From NCBI RefSeq assembly GCF_046098205.1, contig NZ_JBJURJ010000005.1, positions 310,001-374,000 on the forward strand: 64,000 bases of DNA, given 5' to 3'. Under the pieces are notes generated by a model, which ran no database searches, was not told the DNA's origin, and worked only from the letters and a program-made list of their open reading frames with translations. Made by a program: the position numbers and the translations under genes. The stretch comes from Paenibacillus_AR mesotrionivorans (GTDB lineage Bacteria > Bacillota > Bacilli > Paenibacillales > NBRC-103111). Below, one piece after another: positions 7,801-15,556 of this stretch. How positions within the stretch are numbered: the stretch's first letter is position 1; the number at the start of each line of letters is the position of its first letter.

Positions 7801-8769
7801 CGGTCCTGTGCCTGTCAGAGTCGCCTTATTTTCAAAGGAGGTTTTGGTGAAATCCGTTATTGGTGTAGTAAAAGTAATCCGGTAAGCCGAGTCAATGGGA
7901 TTCAAGAATGCGATATTGGCCGTTCTCAAGGCGGTATCGTAGCTATAGGAGTAATAAACTCCCTCCGTTACGGTCTCCCCCAGAGTGCCGGCGGTGCCGC
8001 CCATGGTGACATTCAGCTTATTGACCTTAACATCCTGGGGCGCCCCTAATCCTGCAGGGATCACATCCGCTACCGCTGCGCCGGCAATCGAGGCCATGGA
8101 GGTATTCACATCCACGGTCCAGCTGATGTCCTTGGCGTTGTAGCCCTGCACCTCGCCCTTCTTGGCGATCAAAGCTCCACCCTTAGGCTGGAAAACGAGA
8201 CTCACCGTCTCCATAACGCCGTTGATAGGCAGCTTAATCTCTTGAACCGACTGTTCGGTAACGGCATATTCCTTGAATTCCGTCTTAAAGGCCAGCATGC
8301 CGTGCACCCCGTAATTTTGCTCGATGTAATCATTGAAGGTCATAACAACCTTATGATTGCTCTGATACGCGGTAAAGGTGCCTACATTGCCGTCCACATC
8401 CGGCATTTTCAATTGGCCGGTCACATCATTGTAGAGCTTGAAGGCATCCGGCAGATCAAACGTGAAGGTATCACCGGCCTTGTAGCCATGGTCATCGGGA
8501 AGCTCCCAATTATAGTTCAGAATGACCTTGGACTGCTGCTTGTACACCGTTCCGGTAACCGGCTCGGTATATTGATCATCATTGTAGACCGCCATGGTGG
8601 CCGTGGTCAGAATATTCATTTGATTGCTTATTTCTGCAGCCGCTTGGGCTACATAAGCCGTCATGCCGTAAAGAACCTGGGCGCTTAAAAGAACGGCTGT
8701 CATGAACATGCCGATCCTTTTTTTCCACAATCTGGAGCGGTGATGACTTGCAAAGCGGGACTTTCTCAC
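4828..8769 (-). CDS. Giant LPXTG cell-wall-anchored adhesin with a SpaA/Cna-B domain
   Basis: About 1313 residues. An N-terminal signal peptide (hydrophobic MTAVLLSAQVLYGMTAYVAQ) is followed by a series of beta-rich domains like those of collagen-binding and fibrinogen-binding MSCRAMM adhesins (about 40-940, recurring pattern ...W.V..N...). Then comes one Cna-B/SpaA-type domain (about 940-1025) containing VVKKD and LKEVKAPVGY, which fits an isopeptide-forming Lys/Glu arrangement. A Thr-Pro-Thr-Ala stalk, a bacterial Ig-like module (GGKVDIAKPPGHGTLSVDDT) and LPKTGEE plus a membrane helix and basic tail complete a sortase substrate. GTG at 8769 has GGAGG eight bases upstream and is preferred over the ATG at 8784, which overlaps that site. 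The sortase gene lies immediately upstream. Confidence 0.88.
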   Translation of the reverse strand: MRKSRFASHHRSRLWKKRIGMFMTAVLLSAQVLYGMTAYVAQAAAEISNQMNILTTATMAVYNDDQYTEPVTGTVYKQQSKVILNYNWELPDDHGYKAGDTFTFDLPDAFKLYNDVTGQLKMPDVDGNVGTFTAYQSNHKVVMTFNDYIEQNYGVHGMLAFKTEFKEYAVTEQSVQEIKLPINGVMETVSLVFQPKGGALIAKKGEVQGYNAKDISWTVDVNTSMASIAGAAVADVIPAGLGAPQDVKVNKLNVTMGGTAGTLGETVTEGVYYSYSYDTALRTANIAFLNPIDSAYRITFTTPITDFTKTSFENKATLTGTGPSLPKSATATVKPARGAQLDKSAGTYSQNDQSVEWTLKVNYDERTSAGTQVEDWFSANQTLDVSTVKVYPVTFPNANGTGPKQGTALTAGTDYTVTGPLSDPARPGQAGFRVTFIGSIDKAYNIVYKTKASGRVYADSDTDSSQTVTNTVYFNGTEKTASKKLESSILTKSITTRDYNAKTVGWKITVNNDKKPDGSYYTMQNAVVTDTFSLQGLSFDEGSLGVKGNNNKTLAKGTDFTLAPKDGDYANGFVLLFTVDLTGPCTITYNTGFDLANQTAGGKIFPNAAHVAWTENSTPHEQAVSQPFDPNAYTKNNGFKNGSYNAVKKELNWEVGFNYNLWTLQNAVVKDVIEAPQKLIGQSVKVYAMTIAPDGNTTKGAEITSGFTVTLPDAANGNTLTVAFDQPITKGYYLVYKTSLENVLVDTNASDTANLYDGAVPKSENLTASVNIPYTNEYVTKSGAQSGDRINWTIHINRNQSTIENAVITDTGSANQMFVQDSFKVYNTVVSQNSSDPTKVNVTKGATLLQKGTDYTLNYSQDKDGKPVFELIFLNTITKPYILEYQSLVIANNNETVSNTALLSGTNVTSTKTSNTTNVVVKFSSGEGTGSGGITNANLTVVKKDAADSNVRLAGAEFDLYRKSGSGEIYVASGKTDAQGEIVFTRLYGGSYVLKEVKAPVGYRLDTASHNITINTAAVTTVLTNEKLPSVTPTPTPTATPTATPTATPTATPTATPTATPTATPTATPTATPTATPTATPTATPTATPTATPTPTSTATPTATPTATPTPTATPTPTPDGNSGGSGEEPSTPTPSPTVSPSASPTPAVTATPTPQATTEASASPSPSVTPEPGTPKPTLTPSPTPTPLTEITDQDTPKGGSVPVPEGGKVDIAKPPGHGTLSVDDTGSWLYTPDPGYTGKDSFTVNIVDKDGNGEDLLIEIDVEEVPLGGLTPAPEIATLPKTGEERRLLWQLAGIGLLVAGVSLRRFRLKK
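5415..5680. repeat. 12-bp coding minisatellite for the TPTA stalk
   Basis: Imperfect 12-bp units (plus-strand form close to GTTGCCGTCGGT) repeat about 20 times inside the LPXTG protein gene and encode Thr-Pro-Thr-Ala. Most differences between units are silent C/T changes. Such arrays change length by slippage and would vary the distance between the binding domains and the wall. Confidence 0.8.
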
Positions 8770-8836
8770 TGTAAGGACCTCCATTCAAAGAAGAAGTATA
8801 ATGGACAAGCATTATTTATCCATCATAGCTCTCTTA

Positions 8837-8857
8837 TCTGAACAGATTCTGAACAGA
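8837..8857 (-). promoter_or_regulatory. Two TCTGAACAGA repeats 11 bp apart between sortase and adhesin genes
   Basis: TCTGAACAGA occurs at 8837-8846 and 8848-8857, one helical turn apart, in the 123-base gap upstream of the adhesin. Direct repeats with 11-bp spacing are typical sites for OmpR/PhoP-type response regulators. No specific regulator can be named. Confidence 0.35.
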
Positions 8858-8892
8858 GAATAATCCTAATGTAGTCCCGTCATATAGGCGCA

Positions 8893-9612
8893 TCAATCCG
8901 CTTTGGCCTGGACAATCAGCCGGTGGGTGGCGTTGACCACAGGATCGCAGGTGATGAGCGTCAGCACCTTATCCGTTTTGCTCCCCCGTAAGACCGACAC
9001 ATCCGTCGGCTCCACCAGAAAGGTTTTGAACACCGTGTATACGGTGCGCTCCCCTTTTTGATCCACGACAATCTGGTCGCCCTCTCCCAGCTCATCCAGC
9101 CGGTTGAACAGCCGGCCCTTGGTCAACGCCCTGTGGGCGGCAATGGCGGCGTTACCTGTTTGGCCCAGGGGGGTGGTTTCCACCATATGGCCTGCGGCCA
9201 GCTTCATGTTCTCCTCCGTTGCCCCTTCCAGTACCGGCAGCTTCAGATTGATCTTCTCGATGGTCAAAATGGCAATGGCCGGTTTGGGCGTAGGGGTTGG
9301 TTTAGGCGGGGCTGTGGCTGCTTCCGCTGGGGGGGATGCCGTGGATGAGGCGGCATCCGCGGGAAGCGCCGCTTCGGCGGACGGCTCTTCGCCAGGCAGT
9401 GCCTGTGCCTCCCGCTGCATCAGCTGGGATAACTCCCGGTAGGCCGCCTCCCGTGCCGCTTCCGCCGCGGGGTCCTCCGCTTGGTACAGCTGCCGCTCCA
9501 TCTCGCCGAGCAGCCGGTCCTGCCGCCAGTCATAATACCACTCCCGCGCATAGGGGAACAGCATCACCAGCAGGCCGGCGAATATGAGAACATAGGATAA
9601 TTTTTTTGTCAT
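8893..9612 (-). CDS. Sortase, probably class D
   Basis: A 239-residue membrane-anchored transpeptidase: N-terminal helix (about 5-20), an Ala/Pro-rich linker (about 45-110) and a C-terminal sortase domain. The catalytic residues are visible as His160 (AAHRA), Cys222 (LITCDP) and Arg231 (THRLIV). Sortases cut LPXTG-type signals and attach the protein to the wall or to other subunits. It lies upstream of the first LPXTG gene on the same strand, and a second LPXTG gene is about 1.1 kb further upstream, so these two are the likely substrates. GGAG lies 8 bases before the ATG. The class assignment rests on size and arrangement. Confidence 0.88.
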   Translation of the reverse strand: MTKKLSYVLIFAGLLVMLFPYAREWYYDWRQDRLLGEMERQLYQAEDPAAEAAREAAYRELSQLMQREAQALPGEEPSAEAALPADAASSTASPPAEAATAPPKPTPTPKPAIAILTIEKINLKLPVLEGATEENMKLAAGHMVETTPLGQTGNAAIAAHRALTKGRLFNRLDELGEGDQIVVDQKGERTVYTVFKTFLVEPTDVSVLRGSKTDKVLTLITCDPVVNATHRLIVQAKAD

Positions 9613-9762
9613 GTGGTTGTCTCCTCTCCGTCAGGCTCCTATCTCCACTATAACGGTTTCTCCCAACGGTTACATCTCCAGGCGGGGAAAAGTTGCACGG
9701 GTGCAGGATGTGTGCGCTGGGGAAGGGAGTTTGCGGGGGGCGGGGTGTGCGGCAGGAGGGGG

Positions 9763-9948
9763 CTAACGGAACTCAGAGTACCTTAGAACCTCAAAATCGG
9801 ATGATTCCGCCGCTAACGGAACTCAGAGCAGCTTAGAGGGGGTTGCAGACACATTAACGGGGTATGTTCGGCGGCTAAGAGCTCCTCAGTTCCGCTAGAA
9901 ATTCAAAACCCGGTTTTTGTGCGGCTAAGAGTCTCTCAGTTCCGTAAC
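9763..9948. repeat. Four-unit inverted element, copy 1 (CTAACGGAACT type)
   Basis: Direct 25-bp units start at 9763 and 9813, both beginning CTAACGGAACTCAGAG and ending in CTTAGA or similar. After a 36-bp centre, two inverted units end at 9898 and 9948 (complement of CTAGCGGAACTGAGG and of a degenerate TTACGGAACTGAGAG). The unit-to-unit step is 50 bp on both sides. The same geometry occurs at 10224-10408 and 44187-44371. It lies upstream of the sortase gene and has no coding potential I can support. Confidence 0.85.
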
Positions 9949-10223
9949 GGTGGCAACAAGGCACAAACGAGGCTCCACACACTCAACTAACCAGTCTTTG
10001 CAATTATTCGAATTATCCCTCTTCCACCAGTTTTATTCGGAGCACCATACACCTATTGTTCTTCTCGGCGTTTACAACCAACTTTGGTTGGGCATCTCCC
10101 ATCGCTCATTTCGGCGCTTTTCCACCAACTTTGATTTGGCTTCTCCTTCACTGCTCCTTATCGACGCCCCATTATTCGCTACCCCCGAGGTTTCTGTGCT
10201 AACACCATCGCTGCTTGTTGCGG
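9949..10223. other. Non-coding, pyrimidine-rich spacer between two repeat elements
   Basis: No convincing gene. It holds two related stretches, CCAACTTTGGTTGGGC at 10078 and CCAACTTTGATTTGGC at 10125, 47 bp apart, and a weaker relative near 10025, which may be a worn-down repeat. The stretch from the sortase start at 9612 to the first element at 9763 shows only a plausible sortase promoter region. Confidence 0.5.
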
Positions 10224-10408
10224 CTAACGGACACCAGCGCTCTTATTTACCTGGTTGGGCTCGATTTGGATTTCTAACGGACCCAGCGGCAGTTATTCCT
10301 TGATTTTGATGTCTCCTCGGCCCCGTTTCCTTCAAATAGAGGCGCTGGGGTCCGTTAGATTTTAGAATGGTGTGTTTTGGGGCAAATAGCGTCTCTCATG
10401 TCCGTTAG
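10224..10408. repeat. Four-unit inverted element, copy 2 (CTAACGGACCC type)
   Basis: Direct units start at 10224 and 10274 (CTAACGGACACCAGCG and CTAACGGACCCAGCGG). Inverted units end at 10358 and 10408, the complements of CTAACGGACCCCAGCG and CTAACGGACATGAGAG. Spacing is 50 bp on each side around a 35-bp centre, as in the other two copies. The outermost inverted unit resembles copy 1 in its interior (GAGAGAC), hinting at exchange between elements. Confidence 0.85.
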
Positions 10409-10599
10409 CTCAGGGGGCGCGGCGCCGCCAGGGGCGGCAAGACATGAAGGAGTCGCTTTGCTGCTGCAAAAAGGCTCCTTTGTGCTTGGCGGTGTCGTCC
10501 CGTTGGAGCCCTCTCCACCGCGCAGAAACTGCTTCGCACGGGTGGTCGCGCCAGAGGCCTGTCGGCGAGGGGGTATCCGAAGCGGTGGGCGGACAAAGC

Positions 10600-10630
10600 A
10601 AAAACCGCCGGAAAAACTCCCGGCGGTTCC
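10600..10630 (-). terminator. Intrinsic terminator after the second LPXTG protein gene
   Basis: AACCGCCGG (10603-10611) pairs with CCGGCGGTT (10620-10628) around an 8-base loop, followed on the minus strand by a T-run. It lies about 50 bases after the stop codon. Confidence 0.8.
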
Positions 10631-10680
10631 ACAGCCTTATATCGACCAGCAACGTTCTGCTGCTCCATGCTTACTCCTTG

Positions 10681-13600
10681 CTATAGCTTGCGGCGCCGTC
10701 TGTGCACCAGCAGACCCAGGCAAAGCAGTCCGAAGCCGGTGAGCTCCCAGACCAGTCTGCTGTCTTCACCGGTAACCGGCAGACTGCCTGCCGTATTGCC
10801 GCCTGTTCCCGGCCCACCCAGCGGAGACTCATCGTCTCCCAGGATCACCTCGTCCCCGCCACCGGAACCATTGCCCGGACTGGTGCTGGGAGTAGGAGCA
10901 GGTGAGCCGCTTACGGCCGGCGTCGGTGTCGGAGCCGGGCTGGAGGTTGCTCCAGGTGTCGGAGTTGGTCCGCCCAGAGGTGGTGTTCCATCATCAATGT
11001 CCGTCTCCGTACCAGGCGATCCTGACGGAGTCGGCGTCGGAGAAGGTGTTCCGCCGGTGCCCGATGTAGGCTCCGACGTAGGCTCGCTAGTCGGTTCACT
11101 TGTCGGCTCCGACGTTGGTGTCGGAGTCGGCGTCACTGTCGGCGTCGGTGTTGCCGTCGATGTCGGTGTTGGTGTCGGTGTCACTGTCGGCGTAGGCGTC
11201 GGTGTTGCCGTTGCAGTAGGTGTCGGAGTCGGCGTTACCGTCGGCGTTGGGGTTGGACCTCCATTACCCTTCACTGGAATGGTATGGGTATCGCTTCCCC
11301 GGACTGTTTCCTCCGGCTTGGCGGTCACCGTATTCACCAGCTCGCTGCCCGCCATGTCCGCGCTTGATACGATATAGTCATACTCGAAGCTGCGGTTTTC
11401 CCCCGGCTCCAGCTTCGGAATAACCGGAAGGTTCGCCACCTTGGTATCCGTCAGCTTCACCTGATGAAGCGTAATGGAGCCGGTGTTGGTTACGGTCACC
11501 CTGTACTTGACCGCACTTCCCGCCTGCGTGACTACCGCAGCATCTCCGGTTTTTTCCACGCGGATAGCGGCAACGGGAAGCTCTGCTGCAGCCATCAGCG
11601 GCTCCGCAGCCTCATTATAGTAGACGGTGGCCTCGTTGTTCAGCGCCGTACCGTCCGCATCCGCCGCGGCAACCGTGTATTGCCCCTCCAGCCGGATGGT
11701 CTTGCCCGGATCGAGGCTGCGCACGGTCACATAGGGCTCCGCCACAGTCCCGTCATTGCTGATTGCACTGATAAATTCCGGATGGATATGGCCATTGCCG
11801 TTCAAAGCGGCTTCCTGGCCGTCATAGACCAGCTTGGTAAAGACAAAGCCGCTTTGCCCCCGGTCCAGCCGGTCGGCCAGCTTGATGTTATGCAGCACTA
11901 CGGACGAAGTATTGGTGAAGGTAATGGCATATTTCACCACATTGCCTTCCGTTGCGTATGTCTTCCCTGCCGGCGCATCCGCCGCACTGCCCTGCTCTAC
12001 GCCGGTTATTTCCTTCGTGAGCTTCGCGCTGGGATAACCCGGCCGGTCTGCTTCCACCAGCCCCAAATCTATGGTCCGGTTTTTCTCCGCCTCACCCAGG
12101 GTAATCCAATCCGTCCGGTAATGAGTGAGCCCTTCGGAAGAGGACCGCTTCGTTGTCAGATTGGAATCATTGCCGTTGGTGTGTGTCGGGTCAAGCCCTT
12201 CCGCATTGGCCAAGGTCAATGCGTATTCATTGGGAACCAGGAACTCCACCCGGTATTTGCCCGAATCCAGTCCCTGGAACAGGTAATAACCCGGATTGCC
12301 GCTGCTGTCATAACCTGTTTTGCTGGATTTGAAGGGCATCTCGTCGCCATCCCGGTACAAATTCACCGTAATGCCGTTGATCCCGGATTTCTGCGGATCG
12401 CCGTCAAACCGTTCGTTCTGCAGTCCGTTTCGGTCACTGTCAAACCAGACAAAGTCGCCGATCTCGCCCAACGGCAGATGTGCATCCGAGGGGTCGATGA
12501 TAAAGCCGACCTTATTGGGTGCAGTGGGAAGCATCTTCAGGCCGTTATTGATTTCCTGGGCTTGGATGGCAAAGGAGTTCCAGGCGATTTTGCCCTTGGG
12601 CGCACCAACCGGGGCATCCATCTTCCAATCCAGCACAATGTAATCTCCGGCCTTCAGACCCGGGCCGCCGTCGCTGCCGGTAATGTTGCTGATCTCGAAA
12701 TACAGGGACCGGATATCCGACAGATCGCTTCGGGTAAAATCCGCTTGAGGGACCCAGCCGGTTTTGCCGCCGGAGGCGTTGGTGAAATTGACCACCTTAT
12801 CCTGGTCCGTGGATTTGCTGTAGAAGGTGTTCAGGTTGAACTGAACCGTTTTGCTTCCGGTGGCCTCGGATGACGTAAAGGTCTTCATCCCGGAGGGGGG
12901 CACCTCCGCCAGATTGGGCCGCCATTGGGAGCCGCGGGGACTAAGTCCCGTACCCGATACCCGAAGCGCCGCGTCGCCCACATAGGGAAGAATATCCAGC
13001 ACATCGATTTTGCCCAGACGGGTGTTGCCGCTGTTGCGGATGACCACCTTGTAGTCGGCTGTGCCTCCCTCGAAGCTCACGCTGTAGCGCGGGAACTCTG
13101 TATAGGGCGGCGTTACCGGCGTATCCACGGGAAGCACCGGAACAGCAGGGGCTCCCACGTAGGAGGGGTTGTCGCTGGCCACAAATACCGGATCCAGATC
13201 TCCCCTGTTCCACTTGGTGGACTGAACCAGCGCCACCTTCACAATCGGAACCAGCGCCTGGTCATGCACATAAAATCCGTAATTGCTGGCGGAGGGCAGA
13301 TTGGGATTAGCAATGGCTCCGTGCACCTGCTCCCAACGCTCCCGGTCATTCGGACCGCCCTGCACCGGACCATCCAGGTCGGGATCGCCGTTATACCAGA
13401 ACGTAGCCGGTTGGGCCGTGGTAATAAAGACATCATTGGCATACCCCGCGCTGTTCTGCTCGGTGCCGGCTTTGACCTTGGCGGTATAGGTCAGCTGGAA
13501 GCTTTCGCCCGGATTCAGCTTTACCGGTTCATCCCAATACCACTTCACAAGGGTTCTGCCCGCATAAGCCGAGGACGCAGGAGCGGGAGGCAGAATCTCC

Positions 13601-15429
13601 AGCTTGGGCTTCGCCAGCCCTGCCGGGGCGCCTACCAGCTTGTAGGATTGGGCCAGGGCAGCTGCCGGATCGGCAATCAGCGGGTCGGTGTAATATTCGA
13701 ATTCTGCAGGTAACACATCATAGATAACCGGATTATGATAAGGGCCGGTGGCCTTCAGATCATTGCCTACCTTAATAGTAAAAGGCACGTGATTCAGAGG
13801 CCCGTAAGTCATATTGGTGGCAAAGGTTTTGTCAACTGTCAGCCATGGTTTGGGCTCGTTGATCTTGAAGCTGGCGCTGGCGGTTTTCTGTTCTCCCTTA
13901 AGCACTGTGCCGGGGTTCACCGGATCCAGCAGCTTATAATCCAGCAAAGCATGGTTAATCACGGTTGTGCCGTGGACGATGGGAGCCGAGGTTTTGGGGT
14001 TGCGTTCCCGCACCTTGCCCTCCAGGGTGATGGGGGCGATGGTTTTTCCGGCATCCAGCTTAGCGAAGGTCCACTTCAAGCCGGTGAGATATTCCTCTCC
14101 CGTCAAACGGATGGGGCTGCCCACACCGGGGCCGATAGAGATTGCCCTCGCCGCACCGTTAGGATTGATGCCTGTGGCAGGCTTCCATACCCCGGGTGCC
14201 GCACTGGTTTCGAATTCAAGGGTGCTCAAGCCCGCAGGCACTGTAACGGAGGTGAGATCCATTTCCGCAGGCACACGGTCCACCAGCACCACATCGGTCA
14301 AGGCGCTGTTGGCGTTCTGCACCACATTGGCAATGCCGCTGATGGTGTAGGTTTGCCATTGGCCGGGATAGCGGAAATCGTATTGCACGGACTTGGACAA
14401 GGAAGGAGCCGCAGCTACCGGAGGGCCGAATTTGGCCGTAACCGAGCTGGTGGTGCCGCCAACCGTACCGTTACCGGTCACGCTGTAGGTGGCAAGGGTG
14501 ACAGTGTTGACCTGATCAACAGGAGAATATACCGCATAGCCGTAATAATCCGGGAAGTTCACCTGAATCGTATCCTCGAAGGTCTGGCCTGCGTTTAAGC
14601 TGTATACACTCCACGTCACCGTGTTGGCTGCTTCATCGTACACACGGGTGCTGCCTCCGGGAGCCGCATTGGGAAAGGTAACCTTTACATCCGGCGGCAG
14701 AGTCCAGGGCAATTGGTCCACCAGCTGGATATCATTCAGGGTGCCGGAGCCATTGGTGCCTGCCGTACCTTTGATTCCCACCTTATATGTAACGGGTCCG
14801 CCGATAATCGGAACGGAAGGATCATAGCCTGTAAACTGGGTTTTGAAGGTTTCCCACCGGCTATAGGTTGCCTCCACAGGAGTAGGAGACGGGGTGGGTG
14901 TTGGGGTGGAAGGGTTGGGATCCGCCTTGATAATAACAGATGCGCTTGCTTCTGTACGGTGTCCCGGCTCGGTCAAATCCGTGGCCACCACCGTATTGAC
15001 TGCCGTTACCGGGGAGGCCTTGCCTGTAGGCCGTACCTTCACCTTGAACTGGTGGACGGCACTGGAGCCGGATTCCAGCCGGAAGGAATAGCTGGGGCCC
15101 ACGTAGGTCGTAAGCGTCTGTCCGTTTGTGGTCCAGCCGGGGGGCGGTGAAATCAGCTGGAGCTCGGGCGGCAGAACATCCTGAATTTTGATGTCCTTGC
15201 CAACGGCGGTGGGACTGTCGGCCTGGAAGGAGATGGTGTAATAAAACTCCTCACCAACCTGGACCTCCGTTTTATCCGCCGTTTTGAACATGCTGAAGCC
15301 CTCAATGGGCTCCGCCGCCTCTGCAAAGCTGAAGCCGGAGAAGGGCTGCAGCAGCATCTGGAGCAGCATCATGCAGATCAGTGTTAAGGAAACCCGGCTG
15401 ATTCGTTCTGATTTTCGTTTCTGTCTCAA
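10681..15429 (-). CDS. Giant LPXTG surface protein with DUF11-like repeats and an SdrD B-type domain
   Basis: About 1580 residues. The signal peptide (about 15-40) is followed by repeated beta-sandwich modules that share a DUF11-type pattern (YTISF..., D.LP..., YTV...). An SdrD B-like domain (about 990-1090) contains LGEIGDFVWFDSDRNGLQ and the YYLFQGLDSGKYRVEF segment. Two further DUF11-type repeats, a long Thr-Pro/Ser-rich stalk, LPVTGEDSR (about 1550), a membrane helix and RRRRKL complete a sortase substrate. TTG at 15429 is favoured: GGAG lies 11 bases upstream, whereas the GTG at 15441 overlaps it. Together with the first adhesin and the sortase it forms a surface-display locus. The ligand cannot be inferred. 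Confidence 0.87.
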   Translation of the reverse strand: MRQKRKSERISRVSLTLICMMLLQMLLQPFSGFSFAEAAEPIEGFSMFKTADKTEVQVGEEFYYTISFQADSPTAVGKDIKIQDVLPPELQLISPPPGWTTNGQTLTTYVGPSYSFRLESGSSAVHQFKVKVRPTGKASPVTAVNTVVATDLTEPGHRTEASASVIIKADPNPSTPTPTPSPTPVEATYSRWETFKTQFTGYDPSVPIIGGPVTYKVGIKGTAGTNGSGTLNDIQLVDQLPWTLPPDVKVTFPNAAPGGSTRVYDEAANTVTWSVYSLNAGQTFEDTIQVNFPDYYGYAVYSPVDQVNTVTLATYSVTGNGTVGGTTSSVTAKFGPPVAAAPSLSKSVQYDFRYPGQWQTYTISGIANVVQNANSALTDVVLVDRVPAEMDLTSVTVPAGLSTLEFETSAAPGVWKPATGINPNGAARAISIGPGVGSPIRLTGEEYLTGLKWTFAKLDAGKTIAPITLEGKVRERNPKTSAPIVHGTTVINHALLDYKLLDPVNPGTVLKGEQKTASASFKINEPKPWLTVDKTFATNMTYGPLNHVPFTIKVGNDLKATGPYHNPVIYDVLPAEFEYYTDPLIADPAAALAQSYKLVGAPAGLAKPKLEILPPAPASSAYAGRTLVKWYWDEPVKLNPGESFQLTYTAKVKAGTEQNSAGYANDVFITTAQPATFWYNGDPDLDGPVQGGPNDRERWEQVHGAIANPNLPSASNYGFYVHDQALVPIVKVALVQSTKWNRGDLDPVFVASDNPSYVGAPAVPVLPVDTPVTPPYTEFPRYSVSFEGGTADYKVVIRNSGNTRLGKIDVLDILPYVGDAALRVSGTGLSPRGSQWRPNLAEVPPSGMKTFTSSEATGSKTVQFNLNTFYSKSTDQDKVVNFTNASGGKTGWVPQADFTRSDLSDIRSLYFEISNITGSDGGPGLKAGDYIVLDWKMDAPVGAPKGKIAWNSFAIQAQEINNGLKMLPTAPNKVGFIIDPSDAHLPLGEIGDFVWFDSDRNGLQNERFDGDPQKSGINGITVNLYRDGDEMPFKSSKTGYDSSGNPGYYLFQGLDSGKYRVEFLVPNEYALTLANAEGLDPTHTNGNDSNLTTKRSSSEGLTHYRTDWITLGEAEKNRTIDLGLVEADRPGYPSAKLTKEITGVEQGSAADAPAGKTYATEGNVVKYAITFTNTSSVVLHNIKLADRLDRGQSGFVFTKLVYDGQEAALNGNGHIHPEFISAISNDGTVAEPYVTVRSLDPGKTIRLEGQYTVAAADADGTALNNEATVYYNEAAEPLMAAAELPVAAIRVEKTGDAAVVTQAGSAVKYRVTVTNTGSITLHQVKLTDTKVANLPVIPKLEPGENRSFEYDYIVSSADMAGSELVNTVTAKPEETVRGSDTHTIPVKGNGGPTPTPTVTPTPTPTATATPTPTPTVTPTPTPTSTATPTPTVTPTPTPTSEPTSEPTSEPTSEPTSGTGGTPSPTPTPSGSPGTETDIDDGTPPLGGPTPTPGATSSPAPTPTPAVSGSPAPTPSTSPGNGSGGGDEVILGDDESPLGGPGTGGNTAGSLPVTGEDSRLVWELTGFGLLCLGLLVHRRRRKL
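11060..11265. repeat. Low-complexity coding repeat for the TPTPT/SEPT stalk
   Basis: Degenerate 6- and 12-bp units (GTCGGTGTCGGC-like on the plus strand) inside the second LPXTG gene encode Thr-Pro runs and four copies of SEPT. It resembles the stalk minisatellite of the first adhesin and could recombine with it. Confidence 0.7.
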
Positions 15430-15477
15430 GCTAGTATTCACTCCTTTCTAATAGTAACAACAATATGCATTTATGTA

Positions 15478-15516
15478 CAAAAAAAGGCACTAGGAACAGA
15501 AATATTCCATATGCCA
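15478..15516 (-). terminator. Intrinsic terminator of the tetR-hydrolase operon
   Basis: On the minus strand GGCA...GGAA...TTCC...TGCC forms an interrupted stem followed by seven T, about 40 bases after the hydrolase stop and upstream of the second LPXTG gene. Confidence 0.65.
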
Positions 15517-15556
15517 AAGAAGAAGAACCTGCTATTTAATTCTAACACAATATGTA

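Noticed and set aside
9950..10303. A possible small gene of about 117 codons
   Set aside because: It has no family resemblance or good start site and runs through part of a repeat element.
9763..10408. A CRISPR array, suggested by units recurring every 50 bp
   Set aside because: Only two direct units occur per side, the other two are inverted, the units are imperfect, and there are no cas genes.
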